A stretch of 64,000 bases of DNA, taken from Verrucomicrobiaceae bacterium. Its GTDB lineage: Bacteria > Verrucomicrobiota > Verrucomicrobiia > Verrucomicrobiales > Verrucomicrobiaceae. Shown one piece after another: positions 44,414-51,946 of this stretch. Location: the NCBI GenBank assembly GCA_019694165.1, contig JAIBCL010000004.1, positions 124,001 to 188,000 of the forward strand, given 5' to 3'. The position numbers and the translations under genes were made by a program. The notes below the pieces were generated by a model that did not search any database, was not told the DNA's origin, and was given only the letters and a program-made list of their open reading frames with translations. The stretch's first letter is position 1. Every line of letters begins with the position of its first letter.

Positions 44414-44962
44414 CTACTTGGCCGCCAGCGCCGCTTTGATCGCGTCGAGCACCTCGGGCGCGTCCGGTTTCACTTTCGGCTCGAAGCGTTTCACGACCTT
44501 GCCGTCTCTGCCGACGAGGAACTTGCCGAAATTCCACTTCACATCCCCAGGGAAGGGCGACTTCGGTCCGCTGAGAAGCTGATACAGCTCGCACTTGCCG
44601 TCCCCTTTGACCACCACCTTCTCGTAGAGCGGAAAGGTGACCTTGTACTTCGTGCTGCAGAAGGTCTTGATCTCCTCCGGTGTGCCCGGCTCTTGCGCGC
44701 CGAAGTCGTTGCAGGGAAAACCGATCACGGCCAGGCCCTCGCCTTTGAACTTGTTGTGCAGCTCTTCGAGAGCGGTGTACTGCGGCGTGTTCCCGCAGTA
44801 CGATGCGACGTTCACGATCAGCATGACCTTGCCCTTAAATGCGCCGAGCGGGGCGTCCTTGCCGTTGATGTCCTTGAGCGGGAGGTCGTAGATGGAGCTG
44901 TCGGCGGCGGAGGCCATGGAAACGGTGAGAGCGGCGATGATGGGAATGAGCTTCTGGATCAT
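44414..44962 (-). CDS. glutathione peroxidase family protein, exported
   Basis: 182 residues with a signal peptide (MIQKLIPIIAALTVSMASAA). The peroxidatic residue is Cys, not selenocysteine (NVASYCGNTPQY, Cys near residue 56). The Gln/Trp partners appear in VIGFPCNDFGAQEPG and VKWNFGKFLVG. Bacterial Cys-type enzymes mostly use thioredoxin to reduce lipid or organic peroxides. The export signal puts it in the periplasm. It is divergent from the exported rhodanese, 204 bp apart; a 9-bp GC hairpin (45085-45108) lies in that gap. Confidence 0.93.
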   Translation of the reverse strand: MIQKLIPIIAALTVSMASAADSSIYDLPLKDINGKDAPLGAFKGKVMLIVNVASYCGNTPQYTALEELHNKFKGEGLAVIGFPCNDFGAQEPGTPEEIKTFCSTKYKVTFPLYEKVVVKGDGKCELYQLLSGPKSPFPGDVKWNFGKFLVGRDGKVVKRFEPKVKPDAPEVLDAIKAALAAK

Positions 44963-45166
44963 GCGCCACTTAACGCACCGCACCGGAAAATGGTTGCAGC
45001 CTGGCACACAGATTTTCGCCGGAAAAACTTTCGCCCGCATCGGCGTTTCGTGACGTATCCGTGCGTGACTGTTTTCGCGTTCGCGCGCGCCGGCTCTCTC
45101 CGGCGCGCCGGATGGCGACATCATCTGTCCCGGAATAACCAAACCACAAACCAAACCACTGATACC

Positions 45167-45547
45167 ATGAAGAAACTGCTCGTATTTGCCCTCTCACTCG
45201 TCTGCGCCTCCTCCATCATGGCGGCGGGATTTGAGGACATCAGCATCGCCGACCTCAAGAAGGCCATCGCTGACAAGAAGGTGACCATCATCGACGTGAA
45301 CGGGTCCGACTCGTTCAACGCCGGCCATGTGCCGGGTGCCATCGACTTCGAAGCCAAGAAAGGCGACATCGCCACCTCGCTCCCGGCCGACAAGGGCGCC
45401 CTCGTCGTCGCCTACTGCGGCGGCCCGAGCTGCAATGCCTACCAGGCCGCAGCCAAGAAGGCAGTCGCCCTCGGCTACACGAATGTGAAGCACCTCTCGG
45501 CCGGCATCTCCGGCTGGAAGTCCGCTGGTGAGAAGCTTGAGAAGTAA
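45167..45547 (+). CDS. exported single-domain rhodanese
   Basis: 126 residues: signal peptide (MKKLLVFALSLVCASSIMAA) and one rhodanese domain. The family pattern is present: VTIIDVNGSDSFNAGHVPGAI and the active loop AYCGGPSCNAYQAA, with Cys in the expected position, then HLSAGISGWKSAG. It could carry sulfur or bind thiol adducts in the periplasm. A stem-loop terminator and then the CxxC protein gene follow on the same strand. Confidence 0.93.
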   Translation: MKKLLVFALSLVCASSIMAAGFEDISIADLKKAIADKKVTIIDVNGSDSFNAGHVPGAIDFEAKKGDIATSLPADKGALVVAYCGGPSCNAYQAAAKKAVALGYTNVKHLSAGISGWKSAGEKLEK

Positions 45548-45590
45548 GCAACATCACACGCTGGACAGGCATTGATCCTGCTGCACACTC

Positions 45591-45632
45591 TCGCGCCGGG
45601 CTGGTCTCATCGCCACCCGGCGCGATTCATTT
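45591..45632 (+). terminator. stem-loop after the rhodanese gene
   Basis: TCGCGCCGGG and CCCGGCGCGA form a perfect 10-bp stem with a 15-nt loop, followed by TTCATTT. It lies 43 bp past the stop codon. Confidence 0.5.
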
Positions 45633-45650
45633 CACCCCCTTTCCATTCCG

Positions 45651-45977
45651 ATGAAAAAGTTCCTCGTTTTCGTGAGCATGCTGATGTCGCTGCTCACCGC
45701 CATGTCCCGCTCCGCCGACGCCGTGGCTGATGTCACTTACACCGGCGAGATTTCCGGCGTCGTCTGCGCCTCGTGCAAGGAGCACGTCACCACCATGTTG
45801 ATGAAAAAGCTCGATGGCGTGGTGAGCGTGGACGTAAAGCCCGGTGACAAGCCCGAGGGCAACCAGAAGCTCGTCATCGTCGCGAAGAGCGACAAGCTCA
45901 CCAAGGAAAAGGCAAACGAAGCGCTCGGCACGTTCGCCAAGAACTACGAGATCGTGAGCCTCACGAAGAAAGGGTGA
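45651..45977 (+). CDS. exported HMA-like protein with CxxC
   Basis: 108 residues with a signal peptide (MKKFLVFVSMLMSLLTAMSRSADA). The mature part folds like a heavy-metal-associated domain: ISGVVCASCKEHVTTMLM carries the CxxC loop and first helix, and GVVSVDVKPGD is the next strand. It may bind a soft metal ion or shuttle thiols. The metal ATPase 1.2 kb downstream lacks a CxxC of its own, so cooperation is possible but inferred. Its 3' end overlaps the rlmN 3' end by 17 bp on the opposite strand. Confidence 0.85.
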   Translation: MKKFLVFVSMLMSLLTAMSRSADAVADVTYTGEISGVVCASCKEHVTTMLMKKLDGVVSVDVKPGDKPEGNQKLVIVAKSDKLTKEKANEALGTFAKNYEIVSLTKKG

Positions 45978-47079
45978 GTGCTCCCGATTTCGCGGGACTC
46001 TCGATGATCCCAAGCTCCGTCTCCTGCTTCAGGCGGAGCTGACCGCACGCAGCGGCGATGTCGTGGCCTTTTTCGCGGCGGAGCGTGGTCATGATGCCGG
46101 CGCGGACGAGCACGTCTTTGAAGGCGTCTTGCCGCGTTTCACTCGGCCGCTTCCACGGCAGGCCCTCGACGGTATTGTAGGGGATGAGGTTCACGAGCGC
46201 ATCGAGGCGGCGGGCGTGTTTCGCCAGCAGGTGCGCCTGTTCGAGCATGTCATTCACACCTTCGATCAAAATGTACTCGAGCGTGATGCGCTGCTTCCGG
46301 TTCGAGGTCCAGTAGTCGAGCGCGTCGAACAGCTCTGCCAGCGGATACTTGCGATTCACGGGCATGATTTTCTCGCGCACCTCGTCGCTGGCGCCGTGCA
46401 GCGAGATGGCGAGGCGGATTTGCAGCGGGAAGTCGGCGAGCTTTCTGATCTGCGGCGCGAGTCCGCTGGTGGACACGGTCATGTGCCGCGCGCCGATGTT
46501 GATGCCCCAGTGGGAATTCAGTATCTCGATGGCCTTCGCGAGATTCGTCAGGTTCGCGAGCGGCTCGCCCATGCCCATGAAGACGATGTTGTCCACGCGC
46601 TCGCCGGTGTGCGCCTCGACCTGCACGACCTGCTCGACGATTTCTCCGGCGCTGAGATTGCGCGTGAAGCCCGCGAGGCCGCTGGCGCAGAATTTGCAGT
46701 CATACGCGCAGCCCACCTGGCTCGACACGCAGAGCGTCCGCCGGTCCGCGCGATCTCCGTAAAGCGCGGGCGAGGCCGGAATAAGCACGGTCTCGATGAA
46801 GCGCCCGTCGTGCAAGCGCAGGAGAAATTTGCGTGTGGTATCCCCGGCTCCCGTGACGCTCTGAACCTTCATCGTGCGCAGCGTGAATTTTTCCGCGAGC
46901 TTCGCGCGCAACTCGTGGCTGAGGTTGGTCATTTCATCGATGGTCGCGACGCGGCGGCGGAAGACCCACTCGACCACCTGCTTCGCTCGAAAAGCGGTCT
47001 CGCCCATGTCCGCGACGAGGCGCGCCAGCTCGTCGAGCGTGGTTCCAAGGAGAGATTGCGGCTGGGCTGGCACGGACAT
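45961..47079 (-). CDS. rlmN: 23S rRNA (adenine-2503-C2)-methyltransferase, radical SAM
   Basis: 372 residues. The radical-SAM cluster is CAYDCKFC near residue 123, which gives the CxxxCxxC order. FMGMGEPLANL and ISLHGASDEVREKIMPVN are typical of RlmN, as is the N-terminal GETAFRAKQVVEWVFRRR. The second methyl-carrying Cys is in AAACGQL near the C-terminus. It methylates A2503 of 23S rRNA and A37 of some tRNAs. It is divergent from the metal ATPase, 67 bp apart. Confidence 0.96.
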   Translation of the reverse strand: MSVPAQPQSLLGTTLDELARLVADMGETAFRAKQVVEWVFRRRVATIDEMTNLSHELRAKLAEKFTLRTMKVQSVTGAGDTTRKFLLRLHDGRFIETVLIPASPALYGDRADRRTLCVSSQVGCAYDCKFCASGLAGFTRNLSAGEIVEQVVQVEAHTGERVDNIVFMGMGEPLANLTNLAKAIEILNSHWGINIGARHMTVSTSGLAPQIRKLADFPLQIRLAISLHGASDEVREKIMPVNRKYPLAELFDALDYWTSNRKQRITLEYILIEGVNDMLEQAHLLAKHARRLDALVNLIPYNTVEGLPWKRPSETRQDAFKDVLVRAGIMTTLRREKGHDIAAACGQLRLKQETELGIIESPAKSGALTLSS

Positions 47080-47110
47080 GGCTCGCAGGATAGCACACGG
47101 GCGAAAAATT

Positions 47111-47136
47111 TTTGTGCCTTCCTCGCTCTTTGTGCC
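47111..47136 (+). promoter_or_regulatory. direct repeat TTTGTGCC upstream of the metal ATPase
   Basis: TTTGTGCC occurs at 47111-47118 and 47129-47136, an 18-bp period, in the short gap between divergent rlmN and the ATPase gene. It could be a regulator site; there is no further support. Confidence 0.3.
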
Positions 47137-47146
47137 AAATAAAGCG

Positions 47147-49417
47147 ATGCCATCTGCCGGAGCCAGCCCAGCCACACCCCCCGAGGTGCCGTCGTGGATC
47201 GACGGTCTGGCGGAGTTTTTGATGGACGAGATCGGCGTCGAGGCCATCCGCGTGAATCCCGAGGACCGTCGCGTATCGATCGCCACACTCGGCGATGTCG
47301 ATTCCGCAGCGCTGCAGACGAAGCTCTCCGAAGTGCTCAAGACGCTCGACGAACACTGGGTGGTGAGCGGCAAGGCACCCGTGCCGCCCGCCGAGCACCA
47401 CACCGGCGTCTTCCATGTGCAGAATGAAAAGGGCGACGTGCTGCTGGAGAAGCCGAGCTGCCCCACCGCGCCGAAGCTCTGGCACTGGCGCGACTTCGAG
47501 TGGCCGGAGCCGGAGGAGATCGAGAAGCGCAGCCTCGAAGAATGGAAGATGCTCAGCTTGCAGGCGACGATCTGTGGAGTCGCGCTCATCGCCGGAGTCA
47601 TCGCAAAGAAGCTCTTCGACGCGCCCGAGTGGCTCGTGCATTCCATCCTCTGCGTGTCGCTCGTCGCCGGCGGCTGGGATGCGGCGGGAGATGCGTGGGA
47701 AAAAATCCGCCTCGGCCAGCTCGACATTCATTTTCTCATGCTCGCTGTCGCGGTCGGCGCCGTGAGCATCGGTGCGTGGGAGGAGGGCGCACTGCTGCTG
47801 TTCTTGTTTTCGACCTCGGGCGCGCTCGAGCACTTCGCGCTGCACCGCACACATCGCGAGATCAATGCACTCACGAAGGCAGCGCCAAAGCTCGCGCATG
47901 TGCTGTTGCCCGACGGGCACATCGAGGACCGTGCCGTCGCCGTGCTGCAAGTAGGCGACACCATCGTGGTGAAGCCGGACGAGTTGTTCCCCGTCGATGG
48001 CTCAGTCATCTCCGGCCACACGGCTGCGGATGAATCCACGCTCACCGGCGAGGCGCTGCCCATCGACAAGGAAATCGGCTCGCAGGTCTTCGGCGGCACT
48101 TTGAATCTGTGGGGTCTCGTCCACGCGCGCGTCGAGCGGCCCGCGACGCAGAGCGCGCTGCAAAAGATCATCCATCTCATCCAGAACGCGCAGCATCTCC
48201 GCGCGCCGAGCCAGCGCTTCACGGATCGCTTCGGCACCAGCTACACCGTCGGCACGCTCGCAGCGGTGGTGGTGATGTTCTTCGTCTGGTGGTTTGCGTT
48301 CAAAATTGCGCCGTTCGAAAACACGGGGCAGAGCAAGTCCGCCTTCTACCGCGCGATGACGCTGCTCGTCGTGATGAGTCCGTGCGCGCTCGTGCTTTCC
48401 ATTCCGTCCGCCATCCTCGCCGCCATCGCGTGGGGGGCGCGGCGCGGCATTCTCTTCCGCGGCGGCGCGGCCATCGAGAAGCTCGCCGAAGTGGACACAG
48501 TGGCGATGGACAAGACCGGCACTCTCACCGAGGGCGAGCTGAAGGTGTCGAAGGTCGAGAGCTTCCCGCCCGGACGCGAGGCCGAGGTGCTGCGCATCGC
48601 CGTCACGCTGGAGGCCAATTCAAACCACCCCATCGCCCGCGCCATCACGCACTACGGCAAGACGCACGGCATCAGCGCCGAGAAGCTGGCCGAGTTTCAG
48701 TCGATCACCGGCCAGGGACTTCGCGGCCGCACCGAAGATGGCATCAGCTACGTCGGACGCCGCGAGCTTATGAAGCAGAGCGATCTCGGTGAGTGGCTTG
48801 CCGACGTGCCCGATGCGCCGCTTGGCTTTTCCGAGGTGTGGGTCGTGCACGAGAAGCTCATCGGCCGCGTGCTTTTGAAGGACGAAATCCGCAGCGGCAG
48901 CCGCGCCGTGCTCGAACAACTCGCGAAGGAACAGATCCGCACCGTGATGCTCACTGGCGACCGCCGCACCGCCGCCGCCGAGGTCGGCACCGCGCTCGGC
49001 ATTGCCGAAGTGCGCGCCGGTTTGCATCCCGAAGACAAGGTCGCCGCGATCAAGGAGATGACCGACCAGGGCCACAAGGTGGCCATGATCGGCGACGGCG
49101 TAAACGACGCCCCCAGCCTCGCCGCCGCGCATGTCTCCGTGGCCATGGGCGCGCGCGGCAGCGACGCCGCGCTCGAGCAGAGCGACATCGTGCTCATGCA
49201 AGACAAGATCGAGAAACTCCTCTCCGCCCGTCACATCAGCAACATCGCGCGACGCATCATCAAGCAGAACATCGCCATCTCCCTCGGCTCCGTGATCATC
49301 ATGGCCGTCGCCGCGCTCTTCGGCATCGTCCCGCTCACGCTCGGCGTGCTCACGCACGAAGGGAGCACGGTCGTCGTGTGCCTCAACAGCCTGCGGATTC
49401 TGTTTGCGGAGGAGTGA
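47147..49417 (+). CDS. P1B-4-type heavy-metal-transporting ATPase
   Basis: 756 residues. An N-terminal domain (about 15-70) has HMA-like spacing but no Cys. Eight membrane helices are expected; the sixth carries SPC (VMSPCALVLSIPSA, near residue 410) in place of CPC, and the last has HEGSTVVVCLNSLRIL, both hallmarks of the P1B-4 Co/Zn/Cd/Fe group. The actuator is STLTGEALP, the phosphorylated Asp is in MDKTGTLTEG near residue 453, and GDGVNDAP closes the hinge. It would export metal ions across the inner membrane. The start is the ATG at 47147. Confidence 0.94.
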   Translation: MPSAGASPATPPEVPSWIDGLAEFLMDEIGVEAIRVNPEDRRVSIATLGDVDSAALQTKLSEVLKTLDEHWVVSGKAPVPPAEHHTGVFHVQNEKGDVLLEKPSCPTAPKLWHWRDFEWPEPEEIEKRSLEEWKMLSLQATICGVALIAGVIAKKLFDAPEWLVHSILCVSLVAGGWDAAGDAWEKIRLGQLDIHFLMLAVAVGAVSIGAWEEGALLLFLFSTSGALEHFALHRTHREINALTKAAPKLAHVLLPDGHIEDRAVAVLQVGDTIVVKPDELFPVDGSVISGHTAADESTLTGEALPIDKEIGSQVFGGTLNLWGLVHARVERPATQSALQKIIHLIQNAQHLRAPSQRFTDRFGTSYTVGTLAAVVVMFFVWWFAFKIAPFENTGQSKSAFYRAMTLLVVMSPCALVLSIPSAILAAIAWGARRGILFRGGAAIEKLAEVDTVAMDKTGTLTEGELKVSKVESFPPGREAEVLRIAVTLEANSNHPIARAITHYGKTHGISAEKLAEFQSITGQGLRGRTEDGISYVGRRELMKQSDLGEWLADVPDAPLGFSEVWVVHEKLIGRVLLKDEIRSGSRAVLEQLAKEQIRTVMLTGDRRTAAAEVGTALGIAEVRAGLHPEDKVAAIKEMTDQGHKVAMIGDGVNDAPSLAAAHVSVAMGARGSDAALEQSDIVLMQDKIEKLLSARHISNIARRIIKQNIAISLGSVIIMAVAALFGIVPLTLGVLTHEGSTVVVCLNSLRILFAEE

Positions 49418-49573
49418 GGCCGGGCGGCAGATGATGCGCCGTAAACATTATGCTTCGAATGCATCATTTGGCCGGAGCTCCCGGATTGGTTCCCGCCAAC
49501 AATCTTCCAGATTCCCTGTCAGCTTGAGCTGTGGGAAACGGAAGGCCGGCGAGAGACGTTTGCTTCCGCCGTC

Positions 49574-50554
49574 ATGCACTCACGCCTGCTCCTCTCCACA
49601 CTCTCTCTGGCTGCGCTGTCGCTCAACGCTCAAGACGCCGCGCCCAAACCGAAGCCCATCACTTACACGGACCCCGCCACGGCGAAGGGTGGTTTCCGCT
49701 CGCAGGGAGAATACGTCGGCAAGCTGAACGGTGAAAACTTCGCCATTCAAGTCGTGGCGCTGGGCAAAAGGGAGTATGACGCGGTCTTGTGTCCCGGCGG
49801 CCTGCCGGGCGCCGGCTGGACGCAGAAGCCGAATCCGCGTCAGGTCGTGCACGGAGAAGTCCACACTGACTCCGTGGACTTTCAAGGCGATGCCGGACAC
49901 GGAGTCTTGCGCGAGACGCTGGTCTGGACCGATGCGAGCGGTGCGTCCACGCATTTGAAGCGCATCGAGCGCACCAGCCCGACCCTCGGTGCGAAGCCCC
50001 CAGCCGGTGGCGTGGTCCTTTTCGATGGCAAGGACACCGACTCTTTCCAAAGCGGCGCGAAGATGACCGACGACGGCCTTCTAATGCAGGGCTGCACGAG
50101 CAAGGAATCATTCGGCGACTGCACGCTGCACGTCGAATTCCGGTTGCCCTACATGCCCGAAGCGCGCGGCCAGGGTCGCGGCAACAGCGGCCTGTATCTC
50201 GCCAGTCGCTACGAAGTGCAGATGCTCGACAGCTTCGGCCTCAAAGGCGAGAACAACGAATGCGGCGGCTTCTACACCATCGCCAAGCCGCTCGTGAACA
50301 TGTGCCTGCCGCCGCTCACCTGGCAGACCTACGACATCGAATTCACCGCCGCCAAATTTGACGCCAGCGGCACCAAGACCGCCGACGCCAAAGCCACCGT
50401 CAGGCACAACGGCGTGCTCATTCACGACAACGTCGCCCTGCCCAAGACCACCACATCAGCACCCATCAGCACAGAAGGCCCCACCGGCCCCATCCATCTC
50501 CAGAACCACAACAACGAAGTGCGCTACCGGAACATCTGGCTGGTGAAGAAGTAG
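49574..50554 (+). CDS. DUF1080 (3-keto-disaccharide hydrolase) family exported protein
   Basis: 326 residues with a short signal peptide (MHSRLLLSTLSLAALSLNA). The DUF1080 jelly roll lies in the C-terminal two thirds: LFDGKDTDSFQS, FGDCTLHVEFRLPYMP, GNSGLYLASRYEVQMLDSFG and GPIHLQNHNNEVRYRNIWL. The family, frequent in PVC bacteria, includes 3-keto-glycoside hydrolases. The N-terminal 130 residues are an extra domain of unknown role. The 156 bp upstream contain an imperfect ATGATGC...GCATCAT repeat but no clear promoter. Confidence 0.92.
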   Translation: MHSRLLLSTLSLAALSLNAQDAAPKPKPITYTDPATAKGGFRSQGEYVGKLNGENFAIQVVALGKREYDAVLCPGGLPGAGWTQKPNPRQVVHGEVHTDSVDFQGDAGHGVLRETLVWTDASGASTHLKRIERTSPTLGAKPPAGGVVLFDGKDTDSFQSGAKMTDDGLLMQGCTSKESFGDCTLHVEFRLPYMPEARGQGRGNSGLYLASRYEVQMLDSFGLKGENNECGGFYTIAKPLVNMCLPPLTWQTYDIEFTAAKFDASGTKTADAKATVRHNGVLIHDNVALPKTTTSAPISTEGPTGPIHLQNHNNEVRYRNIWLVKK

Positions 50555-50601
50555 GCGTCCTGCTTTTGCGCTCGGGCACGTCGGTGAGGCGGGTGTTCGC
50601 A

Positions 50602-50658
50602 GCTTTATGCTCGGCAAACATTATGTCTGGCGAGCATAATGTTCGCCGAGCATAAAGC
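50602..50658. repeat. 24-bp inverted repeat with nested TTATGCTCG half-sites
   Basis: The arms 50602-50625 and 50635-50658 pair with one mismatch around a 9-nt loop. Each arm contains two units of a TTATGCTCG-like motif 16 bp apart, giving four half-sites in a >> << order (the second is degenerate). It lies between the convergent DUF1080 and EVE-domain genes. A related TAAACATTATGCTTCG occurs near 49442, on the other side of the DUF1080 gene. Confidence 0.7.
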
Positions 50659-50695
50659 CGGTCCGTCATCGCCATTGGCTTTCCCACCGACGGCC

Positions 50696-51838
50696 CTATG
50701 CCTTCCGATCATCATCGGCGAAGTACTCTGCGATCTTCTGGAGAAAATCTGGTTTGAGCGAAGACGCCAGACCGAGCTTCCGGATGCCGTCGACCTGCTC
50801 AGTGAGCTTCGAGAAGCTCAAGAACCCACACACACCTGCCAGCGGCTTCTCACGCAGGGCGAACGTAGGACGGAGAATCTCCTGCTCGACCTTTTCTCGC
50901 CGTTCGTCGGCGGCAACAAGAAACAGGTTGATGTCGAGATTGGGCTGAAGCGAGAGCAAATCACTCATGCGGAGCAGGCCAGAATAGATTGCCGTGGTGC
51001 ACTCGACCTCGAATGCCGCGACGATGGAATTGCCCTTGAGCCAAAGCACGTCGATCAACTCAATCGTTCGTGTCGTTGCCTCATTGAACTGGGTAGGCAG
51101 CTCACGCACCAAACTCGGAAAGTCTCCAAGAGTGCGGCCATTCCACTTCCGAGACCGATCATTGCGAGCCACCCAAAGATCGAGCCCCATTTCCATTCCC
51201 AATGAGAGGAGACAGAACTGAATCTCGGTGTGTCGGGTAGACTGCGCTGTCTCCGACACCGGTGTTTTGCGTTCCACCGTATCTTCGATCTGATCCGATT
51301 CCGGCACACTGACCTTCGTCGGGACCGACACCTTTCCTTTTCTTCTCTCGACTTGAAACAAAGGTCTGTAAGCCAGACGCTTCGGATCGATTTCGCGAAC
51401 TACAGGGGAAGCCTCGGCGCGCTTTAGCAGCGACAAAACAAATTCGCCGTCCGATGGATTGGCAAACTTGTTCGGGCTCATACGAATGAAGCCCATAAAT
51501 TTTCCGCGGTCCTTCGGTCCTTGGAAGAAGATCACCTTGCCTTCCAACTCGCTCATCGGAATGCCGTACTCCGGGTCCAAGATGACGATGGGACGAACGT
51601 CGAACCGCAAGGGAAAATCTGCGTCAGCCCATATTCGTTCTTCATTTGAACTGACCCCCGTGACTTGTAAAGCACCCACCCAGTGCATTACCCCGGTCAG
51701 GTAGCACATAAGAATGTCGCCCGGCTGAACTTTGCTCACAGCAGTCTTCATTCGGGCGTTGAAGCCAGTTACTTTGCACCCCGCAGCACGGAATTCTTGC
51801 CACGATTTAGGACTGAAAAGATCGAGCCAGTAGTTCAT
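50696..51838 (-). CDS. EVE-domain protein fused to a putative PD-(D/E)xK-like nuclease domain
   Basis: 380 residues from MNYWLDLFSPKSWQEF, the usual start of EVE (PUA-like) domains; an ATG 18 codons upstream is possible. Residues 1-135 are EVE-like (VQPGDILMCYLTGVMHWVGALQV, GFIRMSPNKFANPSD). A charged linker (about 165-200) leads to a second domain. Its core reads IELIDVLWLKGNSIVAAFEVE followed by CTTAIYSGLLRMSDL (Asp near 261, E-x-E near 275), which resembles a restriction-nuclease core. EVE domains bind modified bases, so a modification-dependent nuclease is plausible. Sampled GC is about 48-57% against 63-70% in neighbours, suggesting acquisition. Confidence 0.72.
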   Translation of the reverse strand: MNYWLDLFSPKSWQEFRAAGCKVTGFNARMKTAVSKVQPGDILMCYLTGVMHWVGALQVTGVSSNEERIWADADFPLRFDVRPIVILDPEYGIPMSELEGKVIFFQGPKDRGKFMGFIRMSPNKFANPSDGEFVLSLLKRAEASPVVREIDPKRLAYRPLFQVERRKGKVSVPTKVSVPESDQIEDTVERKTPVSETAQSTRHTEIQFCLLSLGMEMGLDLWVARNDRSRKWNGRTLGDFPSLVRELPTQFNEATTRTIELIDVLWLKGNSIVAAFEVECTTAIYSGLLRMSDLLSLQPNLDINLFLVAADERREKVEQEILRPTFALREKPLAGVCGFLSFSKLTEQVDGIRKLGLASSLKPDFLQKIAEYFADDDRKA

Positions 51839-51870
51839 TGGATTATCTGAGCTAAAACGCGACGAACATC

Positions 51871-51905
51871 CGTCGTCCGCCGTCACTAGCATGAGACGGA
51901 CGACG
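51871..51905. repeat. 9-bp inverted repeat upstream of the EVE-domain gene
   Basis: CGTCGTCCG and CGGACGACG pair perfectly around a 17-nt loop. On the minus strand it lies after the CAP-domain gene and 33 bp before the EVE gene start, with GTTTT about 12 nt beyond. It could end the CAP transcript or be an operator. A GATAAT lies 5 nt before the EVE start. Confidence 0.45.
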
Positions 51906-51946
51906 AGCCTGGCAACAGTTACTCACAGCCTTTGCTGTGGTCCGCC

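Noticed and set aside
45085..45108. GC-rich 9-bp hairpin between the peroxidase and rhodanese genes as a riboswitch or terminator
   Set aside because: The loop and flanks match no known riboswitch core, and there is no T tract; it remains an unexplained stem.
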